DNA of 5,992 bases from Acidisphaera sp035272265 (GCA_035272265.1 DATEQV010000319.1:1-5992), one strand, 5' to 3'; counted from the first letter of the stretch, positions 1 to 5,196 are shown. A program made the numbers and translations. Notes: generated by a model not told the origin, from the letters alone.

Positions 1-927
1 CGGGCCGAAGAAGTTGTACTCGACCCACGGTATCCCGTACTTCTCTTCCATGTGGCGGGAGATGTAGTTCATCGACCGGTAGCAGTGCAGCACGTTCAGC
101 TTCGCCTTCGGCGTCGCCTCCAGTTCCGCCAGGCTGCCGTCGCCGGACCACTGCGCGATCACGCGCAGCCCCATCTCCTCGAGCAGGATGCGCGAGGACC
201 AGGCGTCGCCGCCGATGTTGTAGTCGCCGATGATGGCAACGTCGTACGGCGTCTGCTCGAAGCGCGCCGGCTTGCCTTCCTGCTTGTCGAACACCCAGTC
301 ACGCACCGCGTCGTTGGCGATGTGGTGGCCGAGCGACTGGGAGACGCCGCGGAAGCCCTCGCAACGCACCGGCACGATCGTCTTGCCGTCGTATTCCTTC
401 GACTTCGCCTTCGACACCGCCTCGATGTCGTCGCCGATCAGGCCGATCGGGCACTCCGACTGCACGGTGATGCCCTTGTTGAGCGGGAACAGCACCTGTA
501 TCTCGTCCATGATCTTCGCCAGCTTCTTGTCACCGCCGAAGACAATGTCCTTCTCCTGGAAGTCGGAGGTGAACTGCATCGTCACGAACGTGTCCACGCC
601 CGTGGTGCCGATGTAGTAGTTGCGCCGCGCCGCCCAGGAGTACTGGCCACAGCCGACCGGACCGTGGCTGATATGAACCATGTCCTTGATCGGGCCCCAC
701 ACCACGCCCTTCGATCCGGCATAGGCGCAGCCGCGGATCGTCATGACGCCGGGGATCGACTTGATGTTGGACTTCACGCCGCAATCGGGCTTGCCCGCCT
801 CGAACGCGCCGAGGTGCTTGGCGCGCCGCTTGGCGAATTTGTCCGGATAGGCTGTCAGGACCTCCTGGATGAGGGCCTTGTTGCGCGCTTTGACGTCTTC
901 CAGGTTTTCAGCAGTTGCCAGACTCAT
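1..927 (-). CDS. nifD: Nitrogenase MoFe protein alpha chain NifD, N-terminal 309 codons
   Basis: This is the alpha subunit of dinitrogenase, the cytoplasmic NifD2K2 tetramer that reduces N2 at FeMo-cofactor. The frame is open from the ATG at 925-927 to the window edge, so only about the first 60% of a protein of roughly 480-500 residues is present. Family signatures are intact. C67 (RGCAYAGSKG), C93 (GPVGCGQYSW) and C159 (QSECPIGLIGDD) correspond to the three alpha-chain P-cluster ligands. C282 (LHCYRSMNYI) corresponds to the FeMo-co cysteine ligand. Q197 and H201 (SQSLGHHIAND) and V75 (SKGVVWGP) match residues lining the cofactor pocket; the homocitrate/His ligand region lies outside. The start MSLATAENLEDVK is preceded by a GAGGG ribosome site (935-939) at 7 nt. 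It lies 83 nt after nifH on the same strand, so it is very probably read from the nifH promoter. No frameshift or missing key residue is seen. Confidence 0.98.
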   Translation of the reverse strand, partial: MSLATAENLEDVKARNKALIQEVLTAYPDKFAKRRAKHLGAFEAGKPDCGVKSNIKSIPGVMTIRGCAYAGSKGVVWGPIKDMVHISHGPVGCGQYSWAARRNYYIGTTGVDTFVTMQFTSDFQEKDIVFGGDKKLAKIMDEIQVLFPLNKGITVQSECPIGLIGDDIEAVSKAKSKEYDGKTIVPVRCEGFRGVSQSLGHHIANDAVRDWVFDKQEGKPARFEQTPYDVAIIGDYNIGGDAWSSRILLEEMGLRVIAQWSGDGSLAELEATPKAKLNVLHCYRSMNYISRHMEEKYGIPWVEYNFFGP

Positions 928-963
928 GTCCTTGCCCTCATCGCGTCGCACCGCCCTGGGCGT

Positions 964-988
964 GCCGGCTCCCGCAACGGGAACCGGC
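964..988 (-). other. Stem-loop in the nifH-nifD intergenic gap
   Basis: Within the 83 nt between nifH and nifD, 964-974 pairs with 978-988 around a 3-nt loop. On the transcribed (minus) strand the 11-bp stem is continuous: GCCGG, then a U.G wobble, then UCCCG, loop UUG, and the complement. On the plus strand the wobble position would be a C.A mismatch, so the structure suits the nifHD RNA. There is no T-tract, so a terminator is unlikely. A role in protecting the 3' end of a nifH segment, or in moderating read-through into nifD, is inference based on the known need for excess NifH over NifDK. Confidence 0.5.
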
Positions 989-1010
989 CGCCGTCAGGCC
1001 AGTGCAGTCC

Positions 1011-1904
1011 TCACGCAGCCGCCCGTTCCGCCGCCAGTTCCGCCGCGCTCTTGCCGACCAAGCTCTCGTCCACGGCCTTCATGATCCCGTGCTCCATGAG
1101 CATGTCCTCGAGCTCGTCCATGGTGATCGGGGTCGGGATGATGCCCTTGCCGCCATTGGCGTCGATCTTCCGCGCCAGCGAGCGGTAGTGCTCGGCCTGC
1201 TTGCTTTCCGGCGCATACTCGATGACGGTCATGCGGCGCAGCTCGGCGTGCTGCACGATGTTGTCGCGGGGAACGAAGTAGATCAGATGGGTACCGAGCT
1301 TCTTCGCCAGCGCCTCGGCCAGCTCGAGCTCCTTGTCGGTCCGGCGCTCGTTGCAGATCAGGCCACCCAGGCGCACGCCGCCGGAGTTGGCGTATTTCAG
1401 GATGCCCTTGGAGATGTTGTTGGCGGCATACATCGCCATCATCTCGCCGGACATGACGATGTAGATCTCCTGCGCCTTGTTCTCGCGGATCGGCATCGCG
1501 AAGCCGCCGCAGACCACGTCGCCGAGTACGTCGTAGGACACGTAGTCGATGTCCTCGTAGGCGCCGTTCTCCTCGAGGAAGTTGATCGAGGTGATCACGC
1601 CGCGGCCGGCGCAGCCGACGCCCGGCTCCGGACCGCCCGACTCCACGCAGCGGGTGTCGCGGAAGCCGATCTTCATGACGTCCTCGAGTTCGAGGTCCTC
1701 GACGCTGCCCTGCTCGGCGGCCAGGCTCAGGATGGTGTCCTGCGCCTTCGCGTGCAGAATGAGGCGCGTCGAATCCGCCTTGGGGTCGCAGCCCACGATC
1801 AGGATGCGGTGGCCGAGTTCGGCCAGCGCCGCCAGCGTGTTCTGGGAGGTCGTGGACTTGCCGATCCCTCCTTTGCCGTAGAACGCGATCTGTCGCAGTG
1901 ACAT
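1011..1904 (-). CDS. nifH: Nitrogenase iron protein (dinitrogenase reductase) NifH
   Basis: NifH is a 297-aa homodimeric cytoplasmic ATPase that passes electrons to the MoFe protein and also takes part in FeMo-cofactor and P-cluster maturation. The full-length protein is present. It has the P-loop GKGGIGKS at residues 10-17, the DPKADSTR switch at 40-47, and the [4Fe-4S] ligands C98 (GVGCAGRG) and C132 (DVVCGGFAMP). R101 in GCAGRGVIT is the arginine ADP-ribosylated by DraT in bacteria that have the DraT/DraG system; neither gene is in this window. The C-terminus (VDESLVGKSAAELAAERAAA) is the usual variable tail. The ATG at 1902-1904 is preceded by AAGGAA (1911-1916) at 6 nt, and MSLRQIAFYGKGG is the standard NifH start, so the longer open frame upstream is non-coding leader. 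It is the first gene of the nifHD operon and lies downstream of a sigma-54 promoter and a NifA-type site. Confidence 0.99.
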   Translation of the reverse strand: MSLRQIAFYGKGGIGKSTTSQNTLAALAELGHRILIVGCDPKADSTRLILHAKAQDTILSLAAEQGSVEDLELEDVMKIGFRDTRCVESGGPEPGVGCAGRGVITSINFLEENGAYEDIDYVSYDVLGDVVCGGFAMPIRENKAQEIYIVMSGEMMAMYAANNISKGILKYANSGGVRLGGLICNERRTDKELELAEALAKKLGTHLIYFVPRDNIVQHAELRRMTVIEYAPESKQAEHYRSLARKIDANGGKGIIPTPITMDELEDMLMEHGIMKAVDESLVGKSAAELAAERAAA

Positions 1905-1965
1905 GCTCTCTTCCTTCCGTATGACCGACGCGCACGCGCCGCCGACTCGTTGACACTCGTTCCAT

Positions 1966-1985
1966 CCGCCTTCGCTCGAAGGCGG
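1966..1985 (-). other. Hairpin in the nifH 5' leader
   Basis: CCGCCTTC (1966-1973) and GAAGGCGG (1978-1985) form a perfect 8-bp stem with a 4-nt loop, GAGC on the transcript strand. It lies about 61 nt upstream of the nifH ATG, inside the roughly 136-nt leader implied by the predicted sigma-54 start site. It is seen directly as an inverted repeat. A role in mRNA stability or translation is inference. Confidence 0.4.
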
Positions 1986-2032
1986 CGCGGACACATGGAT
2001 CGATGCCTCGGTCGCGGCGGCGCTGAACCACA

Positions 2033-2048
2033 TGTCTCGACGCCTACA
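2033..2048. promoter_or_regulatory. Second TGT-N10-ACA (NifA-type) element, around the nifH start site
   Basis: TGTCTCGACGCCTACA is an exact TGT-N10-ACA match. It spans about -8 to +8 of the predicted nifH transcription start. That is an unusual place for a NifA activation site acting on nifH, but it is about 166 bp upstream of the predicted start of the divergent receiver-hemoglobin operon. It could serve that operon, affect nifH directly, or be a chance match. Confidence 0.4.
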
Positions 2049-2050
2049 GC

Positions 2051-2066
2051 AGCAAGGCCTGTGCCA
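2051..2066 (-). promoter_or_regulatory. Sigma-54 (RpoN) promoter of nifH
   Basis: On the minus strand the sequence reads TGGCACAGGCCTTGCT. This matches the -24/-12 consensus TGGCAC-N5-TTGCW at every defined position, with the invariant GG at 2064-2065 and GC at 2052-2053. Transcription would begin near 2040, giving a leader of about 136 nt before the nifH ATG. Sigma-54 promoters need an activator, and a NifA-type site lies about 96 bp upstream of the start, so NifA control under nitrogen-limiting, low-oxygen conditions is the expected mode. Confidence 0.92.
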
Positions 2067-2128
2067 GCCCATTTCTCCCGCGTTTTGATGCATTTTCGGC
2101 CTCCGGGGCCGCCGCGCCGCGACAGCCC

Positions 2129-2144
2129 TGTTCCGAACCGGACA
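2129..2144. promoter_or_regulatory. NifA upstream activator sequence (TGT-N10-ACA)
   Basis: TGTTCCGAACCGGACA matches the NifA binding consensus exactly. Its centre is about 96 bp upstream of the predicted nifH start, within the usual 80-150 bp range for this site class. It is also about 70 bp upstream of the start predicted for the divergent plus-strand operon, so it may serve both. The stretch between it and the nifH promoter (about 2068-2098) is less GC-rich than its surroundings, as expected where IHF bends DNA. I see only a partial IHF match there (ATCAA on the minus strand, without the TTR half). Confidence 0.8.
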
Positions 2145-2179
2145 GCGCGCGTCGCAATCAGCACGGCGCGGCGACGGTA

Positions 2180-2195
2180 TGGAACTTGCTGCGCA
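2180..2195 (+). promoter_or_regulatory. Possible sigma-54-like promoter for the receiver-hemoglobin operon
   Basis: TGGAACTTGCTGCGCA keeps the GG-N10-GC spacing required for sigma-54 promoters (GG 2181-2182, GC 2193-2194). It matches TGGCAC at five of six positions but has GC instead of TT in the -12 half. A start near 2206 would leave a 25-nt leader with a ribosome site before the ATG at 2231. The placement is sensible, but the match is weaker than that of nifH. Confidence 0.4.
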
Positions 2196-2218
2196 TGCCG
2201 GCACGCACGGAGATCGTC

Positions 2219-2224
2219 GGAGAG
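2219..2224 (+). promoter_or_regulatory. Ribosome binding site fixing the receiver-protein start
   Basis: GGAGAG lies 6 nt before the ATG at 2231. The in-frame alternatives further upstream (TTG at 2186, ATG at 2195) overlap the possible promoter, so 2231 is the preferred start. Confidence 0.6.
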
Positions 2225-2230
2225 TCCTGC

Positions 2231-2653
2231 ATGCAGATCGGGGTGGAAGCGTCGCGCGCCGTCGGCAACAAGCGCGTCTTCGTCATCGACGACGACGAGA
2301 TCACCCGCGCCGTGCTCCAGTTCATGCTGCAGGACGACAACGAGGCCCACGACCTGCCGAGCGTCGATGGCGCTCTGCGCAAGGCGCAGGACTGGCCGCC
2401 TGATCTCGTGCTGCTGGGACTGTCGATCGTGCAGTCGGACCCGCAGGTGCTGACGGAGATCGGGCGGCAGCTGCCCGACACCGCGATCGTGCTGGTGGCG
2501 GAGGCCGGGCAGGCGGCGGCGGCGCAACGCTGGATCGGCCACGGCGCGCGGGGCGTGCTGAGCAAGCCGCTGACGGTGGAGGGCGTGCGCCGCACCGTCG
2601 ACGGCACGCTCGGCCTGCTGAAGTCGCCGCTGATCCAGTTGCAGGTGCTGTGA
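2231..2653 (+). CDS. Response-regulator receiver-like protein lacking the phospho-acceptor Asp
   Basis: This 140-aa protein consists of a single receiver (CheY-like) domain with no attached output domain. Beta-1 ends in the acidic cluster RVFVIDDDE (D20-D22), and the conserved lysine is present in GVLSKPL (K112). Where receivers carry the phosphorylated Asp at the end of beta-3 (usually DLVLLDL), this protein reads DLVLLGL, with G63. The Thr/Ser at the end of beta-4 is also absent (IVLVAEA). It is therefore probably a pseudo-receiver that signals by protein contact rather than by phosphorylation. It is the first gene of a plus-strand operon divergent from nifH, and its TGA overlaps the ATG of the hemoglobin gene (TGATG), which suggests translational coupling. 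Its partner is unknown. I do not recognise it as a named nif regulator. Confidence 0.85.
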   Translation: MQIGVEASRAVGNKRVFVIDDDEITRAVLQFMLQDDNEAHDLPSVDGALRKAQDWPPDLVLLGLSIVQSDPQVLTEIGRQLPDTAIVLVAEAGQAAAAQRWIGHGARGVLSKPLTVEGVRRTVDGTLGLLKSPLIQLQVL

Positions 2654-3171
2654 TGCTGACACACGCGTCCGCCGCCCCCGGCCACGCCTGTTCGAAAAGC
2701 GACGCGGCCTTGGCGGGCTCCCGACACGACACGTCGTGTCGGGCGGCCCCCGTCGGGGGCGAACTGCCGCAGTTGACCCGCTTCGCCCGCATCGGCGGCG
2801 CCGAGGCGATCGCGCGCGTGGTGGACGGCTTCTACGAGCGGATGGACACGCTGCCGCAGGCCGCCACGATCCGCGGCCTGCACGGTTCCGACCTGACCGC
2901 GACGAAGGACGTGCTGCGCCGCTACCTCGGCGAATGGCTCGGCGGGCCGGCGCTCTATTCGCGGGAACGCGGTCACTCGCAGCTGCGGCGGCGGCACATC
3001 CGGTTCGCCATCGGACCGGCCGAGCGCGACGCCTGGATGCTCTGCATGCGCGGGGCGGTCGAGGACGTCGTGGCCGACGCGACGCTGCGCGAGGAGCTGC
3101 TCGCCGCCTTCTTCAAGCTCGCGGACTGGGTCCGCAACGACAAGGACAATCCGCATGACAAGCACCGCTGA
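2653..3171 (+). CDS. Group II truncated hemoglobin (trHbO type)
   Basis: This is a 172-aa heme protein of the 2-on-2 globin fold; the family binds O2 and can act on NO or other small oxidants. In the frame starting at the ATG at 2653, the globin core runs from about residue 44 to 145. It contains IGGAEAIARVVDGFYERM with the B10 Tyr (Y61), a His at the CD1 position (GLHGSDL), W95-GGPALY, the proximal F8 His (H115, LRRRHIRF) and the group II signature G8 Trp (W128, AWMLCM). Residues 1 to about 40 are not globin-like and contain two strong inverted repeats in the DNA. The start overlaps the receiver gene stop; a later TTG (about 2773) giving a typical 130-aa globin is the alternative. The stop lies inside the next gene (17-nt overlap). 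Nostoc commune also has a truncated hemoglobin gene (glbN) between nif genes, so O2 or NO management during nitrogen fixation is a reasonable inference. Confidence 0.93.
   Translation: MLTHASAAPGHACSKSDAALAGSRHDTSCRAAPVGGELPQLTRFARIGGAEAIARVVDGFYERMDTLPQAATIRGLHGSDLTATKDVLRRYLGEWLGGPALYSRERGHSQLRRRHIRFAIGPAERDAWMLCMRGAVEDVVADATLREELLAAFFKLADWVRNDKDNPHDKHR
2720..2760 (+). repeat. Two adjacent strong hairpins inside the hemoglobin N-terminal codons
   Basis: The first inverted repeat pairs CCCGACACGA (2720-2729) with TCGTGTCGGG (2734-2743), a perfect 10-bp stem with a CACG loop. Two bases later GCCCCC (2746-2751) pairs with GGGGGC (2755-2760) around GTC. They fall in the non-globin extension and keep the frame open. 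They could be a REP-like element, a regulator's operator or an RNA structure limiting hemoglobin translation. No T-tract follows. Confidence 0.6.
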
Positions 3172-3745
3172 GACCGGCTTCGCGCGATTGGAGTCGGAGG
3201 GGCGGCTGCTCAACGCCATCCTGAAAGGCCCGACGCGCCGCCCCGGGCGCTTCGGCTTCCGCGGCGAGCTTGCGCTGCGCTTCGCGCCGAAGATCGCCGA
3301 CGAGGCGCGGCCGCCGGACCTGTCGGTCGATCAGGTGCTGGCGATCGGCGAGGCCGGCGCGCCCACCATCCCGTTCCTCGCCGCCTACCTGCTGTCGTTC
3401 GAATACCTCAAGCCGCTGGCCGAGGTGCTGGGAGAGACGCTGTCGCCGAACGGGAAATACTTCGCCTTCTGCAACAACATCGACCTGCTGACCAAGTATC
3501 GCGTGCGGATGGGCGAGGCGATGTTCTACGTCCTGCCGATCGACGAGGCCAGCGTGTGGAACGAGATGCTGGAGCTGCTTTACCTCGAGCGCGGCGAGCT
3601 GAAGCGGATGGACACCGCCGCCAAGCACGACGCCGTGGCCGATGCCGCGCTGCGCTTCGACGAGGTGTTTCCCGAGATCGGCTACGAGGACGGGCTGCGG
3701 GTGATGGGGCCGGTGCGCGATCCGGGCGAAAACCGGCCTGTCTGA
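3155..3745 (+). CDS. Conserved-looking hypothetical protein, 196 aa
   Basis: I do not recognise this family. The ATG at 3155 lies inside the end of the hemoglobin gene (17-nt overlap) and has AAGGA (3142-3146) at 8 nt, so it is the third gene of the receiver-hemoglobin operon. The protein is soluble-looking and mixed in charge, with no signal peptide or clear membrane segment. The stretch around residues 65-95 (GAPTIPFLAAYLLSFEYLKP) is the most hydrophobic part but is interrupted by Pro, Glu and Lys. The centre has a distinctive NGKYFAFCNNIDLL segment with a single Cys, followed by an acidic helix-like region (EMLELLYLERGELKRMD). There are no metal-binding Cys or His clusters. Coupling to the hemoglobin suggests a shared process, but nothing in the sequence names a function. 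Confidence 0.8.
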   Translation: MTSTAETGFARLESEGRLLNAILKGPTRRPGRFGFRGELALRFAPKIADEARPPDLSVDQVLAIGEAGAPTIPFLAAYLLSFEYLKPLAEVLGETLSPNGKYFAFCNNIDLLTKYRVRMGEAMFYVLPIDEASVWNEMLELLYLERGELKRMDTAAKHDAVADAALRFDEVFPEIGYEDGLRVMGPVRDPGENRPV

Positions 3746-3758
3746 TAACCGTGGCGTC

Positions 3759-3781
3759 CGAGCCTCAGGCGGCGAGGCTCG
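3759..3781. terminator. Hairpin at the junction of two convergent operons
   Basis: CGAGCCTC (3759-3766) and GAGGCTCG (3774-3781) form a perfect 8-bp stem with a 7-nt loop. The hairpin lies 13 nt after the plus-strand stop and overlaps the stop codon of the minus-strand SIR2-like gene. Its position between converging operons only 19 nt apart suits a two-way transcription end, but neither side has a T-tract, so classical intrinsic termination is doubtful. Confidence 0.4.
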
Positions 3782-4604
3782 CGCCGGCAGGACCCGCGTC
3801 CAGCGCCGCGGCGAAGTCGGCCAGCGTGATGTCGAGCCGCTCGACGCCGTGCTGCGCGAGGAACCGGCGCTCGTTCTTCGTCGGCTCCTCCGGCAGCACC
3901 GCCCAGTGCCGGTCGCTGGAGCGCTTGATGATCTGATGCGCGAAGATGCGCTCGATCTGGGTGGCGAACCGGCAGCCGAGGAACAGGAAAGCGCGCCCGC
4001 TGCGGATGTCCTGCACCTCGGCGGGAATCGGCGTCTGGATGTCGATCTCGGTCAGCACCTCGACGAAATCCGAATCGGAGATCAGGAAGTTCTGCGCCGG
4101 CGCGATCGAACCCAGCGGCTGATAGAGCGTGGTCGCCCACGCCCTGCACGCGCCGGGATCGGCCTGCGTGCCGTCGGCCGCGTAGGCGCGCGTCCAGGTG
4201 CCGAAATGTTCGGCCTGGCTCAGTCCCTGGATCATGCCCCAGTCGCGGCGGCCGGCCAGCGCCTGTTGCGGCAGGTCGTCGTACCAGGCGTGCACCAGCA
4301 ACGGCAGCGGTGCCAGCGCGGCGATCCGGCGGTGCAGCGCGCTCGGCGCGGCGCGCGGCGCGAAGGCGTGCTGCATGATCGTGCGCAGCGTCTTGCGACG
4401 CTTGAAGTTCTCCACGAACTGTGCCGCTGCCGTCACGTTGCCGCGGATCTTGTGCGGCACGGTGACGGCGGCGCTGATCTGCGCGGCCAGCGCCTGGTTC
4501 GACGCCGGCACCGCATCCGCGGGCGTCGCGAGCGCCAGCATTCCCGGGCCGAGATACGGGATCACCCGTCCCGCCCGCAGCCCCGCCTCGATCGCCCGCA
4601 TCAT
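3765..4604 (-). CDS. SIR2-like (sirtuin-fold) domain protein
   Basis: This 279-aa protein resembles the SIR2-like NAD-binding families found in bacteria rather than true protein deacetylases. What can be seen: an N-terminal glycine loop after a beta-strand (GRVIPYLGPGM, residues 12-22) where sirtuins bind NAD; a central LLVHAWYDDLPQQAL (102-116) aligning with the usual TTNYDDLLE motif, but with Trp107 where Asn is normal; FLISDSDFVEVL (173-184); and the C-terminal RAFLFLGCRF (204-213), typical of the fold's last strand and loop. The ATG at 4602-4604 has AAGGGA (4612-4617) at 7 nt. It is the last gene of the minus-strand operon, 16 nt after the 78-aa gene. SIR2-like domains bind or cleave NAD, and many act in phage defence, but this one sits among nif genes. 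Whether it keeps NAD activity with the altered central motif is unknown. Confidence 0.75.
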   Translation of the reverse strand: MMRAIEAGLRAGRVIPYLGPGMLALATPADAVPASNQALAAQISAAVTVPHKIRGNVTAAAQFVENFKRRKTLRTIMQHAFAPRAAPSALHRRIAALAPLPLLVHAWYDDLPQQALAGRRDWGMIQGLSQAEHFGTWTRAYAADGTQADPGACRAWATTLYQPLGSIAPAQNFLISDSDFVEVLTEIDIQTPIPAEVQDIRSGRAFLFLGCRFATQIERIFAHQIIKRSSDRHWAVLPEEPTKNERRFLAQHGVERLDITLADFAAALDAGPAGASLAA

Positions 4605-4620
4605 CCCGCGTTCCCTTCGT

Positions 4621-4857
4621 TCACTCGGCCGCGGCCGTCGGCGTCAGCGCGGCGATCGTCTCGGGCGTCAGCCGGAAGATGCCGCGCCCGCCAGCCAGCG
4701 CCTGGTAGGCCGTGCCGGCCTGCGTGCTGAGGATGTTGAACCACGCCTGTGCGGACAGTGCGGGCGGGCGGTCGCCGATCTCGGTCACCGTGCCGTTTGG
4801 CGCGAAGCGGACATGGATCAGACGCTTGGCCGTGGCGTGCGTCGTCTCGTTGCTCAT
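4621..4857 (-). CDS. Small hypothetical protein, 78 aa
   Basis: I do not recognise this protein. It begins MSNETTHATAKRLIHVRF, then has a short beta-like segment with a turn (FAPNGTVTEIGDRPPAL), a helix rich in aromatic and small residues (AWFNILSTQAGTAYQALAGG), and a conserved-looking GRGIFRLTPETIAAL end. It has no Cys, no signal peptide and no membrane segment. The ATG at 4855-4857 has AGGAGA (4865-4870) at 7 nt, and this ribosome site overlaps the ferredoxin stop codon. The 11-nt and 16-nt gaps on either side place it firmly in the operon between the ferredoxin and the SIR2-like gene. A small partner or adaptor protein for one of them is a guess. Confidence 0.8.
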   Translation of the reverse strand: MSNETTHATAKRLIHVRFAPNGTVTEIGDRPPALSAQAWFNILSTQAGTAYQALAGGRGIFRLTPETIAALTPTAAAE

Positions 4858-4868
4858 TGCGCGATCTC

Positions 4869-5174
4869 CTAAAAGCCGGAACCGAAGCCAAGTAGCTCGA
4901 CCGTCACGTCCTCTGTGCCGAACCGCGCCTGGCAGGCCAGCCGCGACTTCGATCCGACGCCGACGATCGAATCCAGCCGCTCGTTCTCCAGCCGCTCCAT
5001 CTTCGACAGCGATTTGCGCCCGGTCTGCACGTACACGTGGCACGCGCCGCACTTCGCCTCGGCGCCGCACTTGCTGGCGATCTTCTCCTCGGCTTCCAGC
5101 AGCGCAGGGAGGATCGTCGCTCCTTCGGCGACACTCATAGTCCTGCCAGACGGCAGTATGGTCAGCATCGGCAT
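4869..5174 (-). CDS. [2Fe-2S] ferredoxin
   Basis: This is a 101-aa soluble electron carrier of the plant/adrenodoxin beta-grasp type. The cluster ligands are C36, C42, C45 and C81, in the pattern C-x5-C-x2-C-x35-C (SKCGAEAKCGACHVYV ... SRLACQ), which is the adrenodoxin-like spacing. The N-terminal MLTILPSGRTMSVAEGATILPALLEAE is the usual strand-strand-helix lead-in. Length is normal for the family. I chose the ATG at 5172-5174 because AAGGAG (5181-5186) lies 6 nt before it. It follows the aminotransferase-like gene by 22 nt and precedes the 78-aa gene by 11 nt. [2Fe-2S] ferredoxins such as FdxD of Rhodobacter capsulatus occur in nif regions, so a role in nitrogenase electron supply or cofactor assembly is plausible. 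I cannot assign this gene to a named orthologue. Confidence 0.93.
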   Translation of the reverse strand: MPMLTILPSGRTMSVAEGATILPALLEAEEKIASKCGAEAKCGACHVYVQTGRKSLSKMERLENERLDSIVGVGSKSRLACQARFGTEDVTVELLGFGSGF

Positions 5175-5180
5175 CACGCA

Positions 5181-5186
5181 CTCCTT
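5181..5186 (-). promoter_or_regulatory. Ribosome binding site fixing the ferredoxin start
   Basis: AAGGAG on the minus strand lies 6 nt before the ATG at 5172-5174. It excludes the longer in-frame start at 5228, which would add an unrelated basic peptide overlapping the upstream gene, and it is better placed than the ATG at 5166-5168. Confidence 0.75.
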
Positions 5187-5196
5187 ATCGACATCG

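Noticed and set aside
52..1188. Long plus-strand open frame antisense to nifD and nifH
   Set aside because: The opposite strand encodes NifD and NifH with all known residues. The antisense product is Arg/His/Val-rich low-complexity sequence typical of GC-rich shadow frames.
915..1901. Plus-strand open frame antisense to nifH
   Set aside because: It mirrors the nifH codons with no recognisable domain and no ribosome site. It is explained by high third-position GC.
2067..2098. IHF binding site between the NifA site and the nifH promoter
   Set aside because: Only the ATCAA half of the consensus is present, without the spaced TTR, so I did not call it although the position would fit.
1905..2204. 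N-terminal extension of NifH from an upstream in-frame start
   Set aside because: It would run through the sigma-54 promoter and leader. The standard NifH start with its own AAGGAA site is at 1904.
2158..3219. Minus-strand open frame across the receiver and hemoglobin genes
   Set aside because: Ser/Arg/Pro-rich translation without domains, opposite two well-supported coding genes.
3849..4730. Plus-strand open frame opposite the SIR2-like gene
   Set aside because: Arg/Ala/Gly-rich shadow frame. The minus strand shows SIR2-like motifs, ribosome sites and operon spacing.
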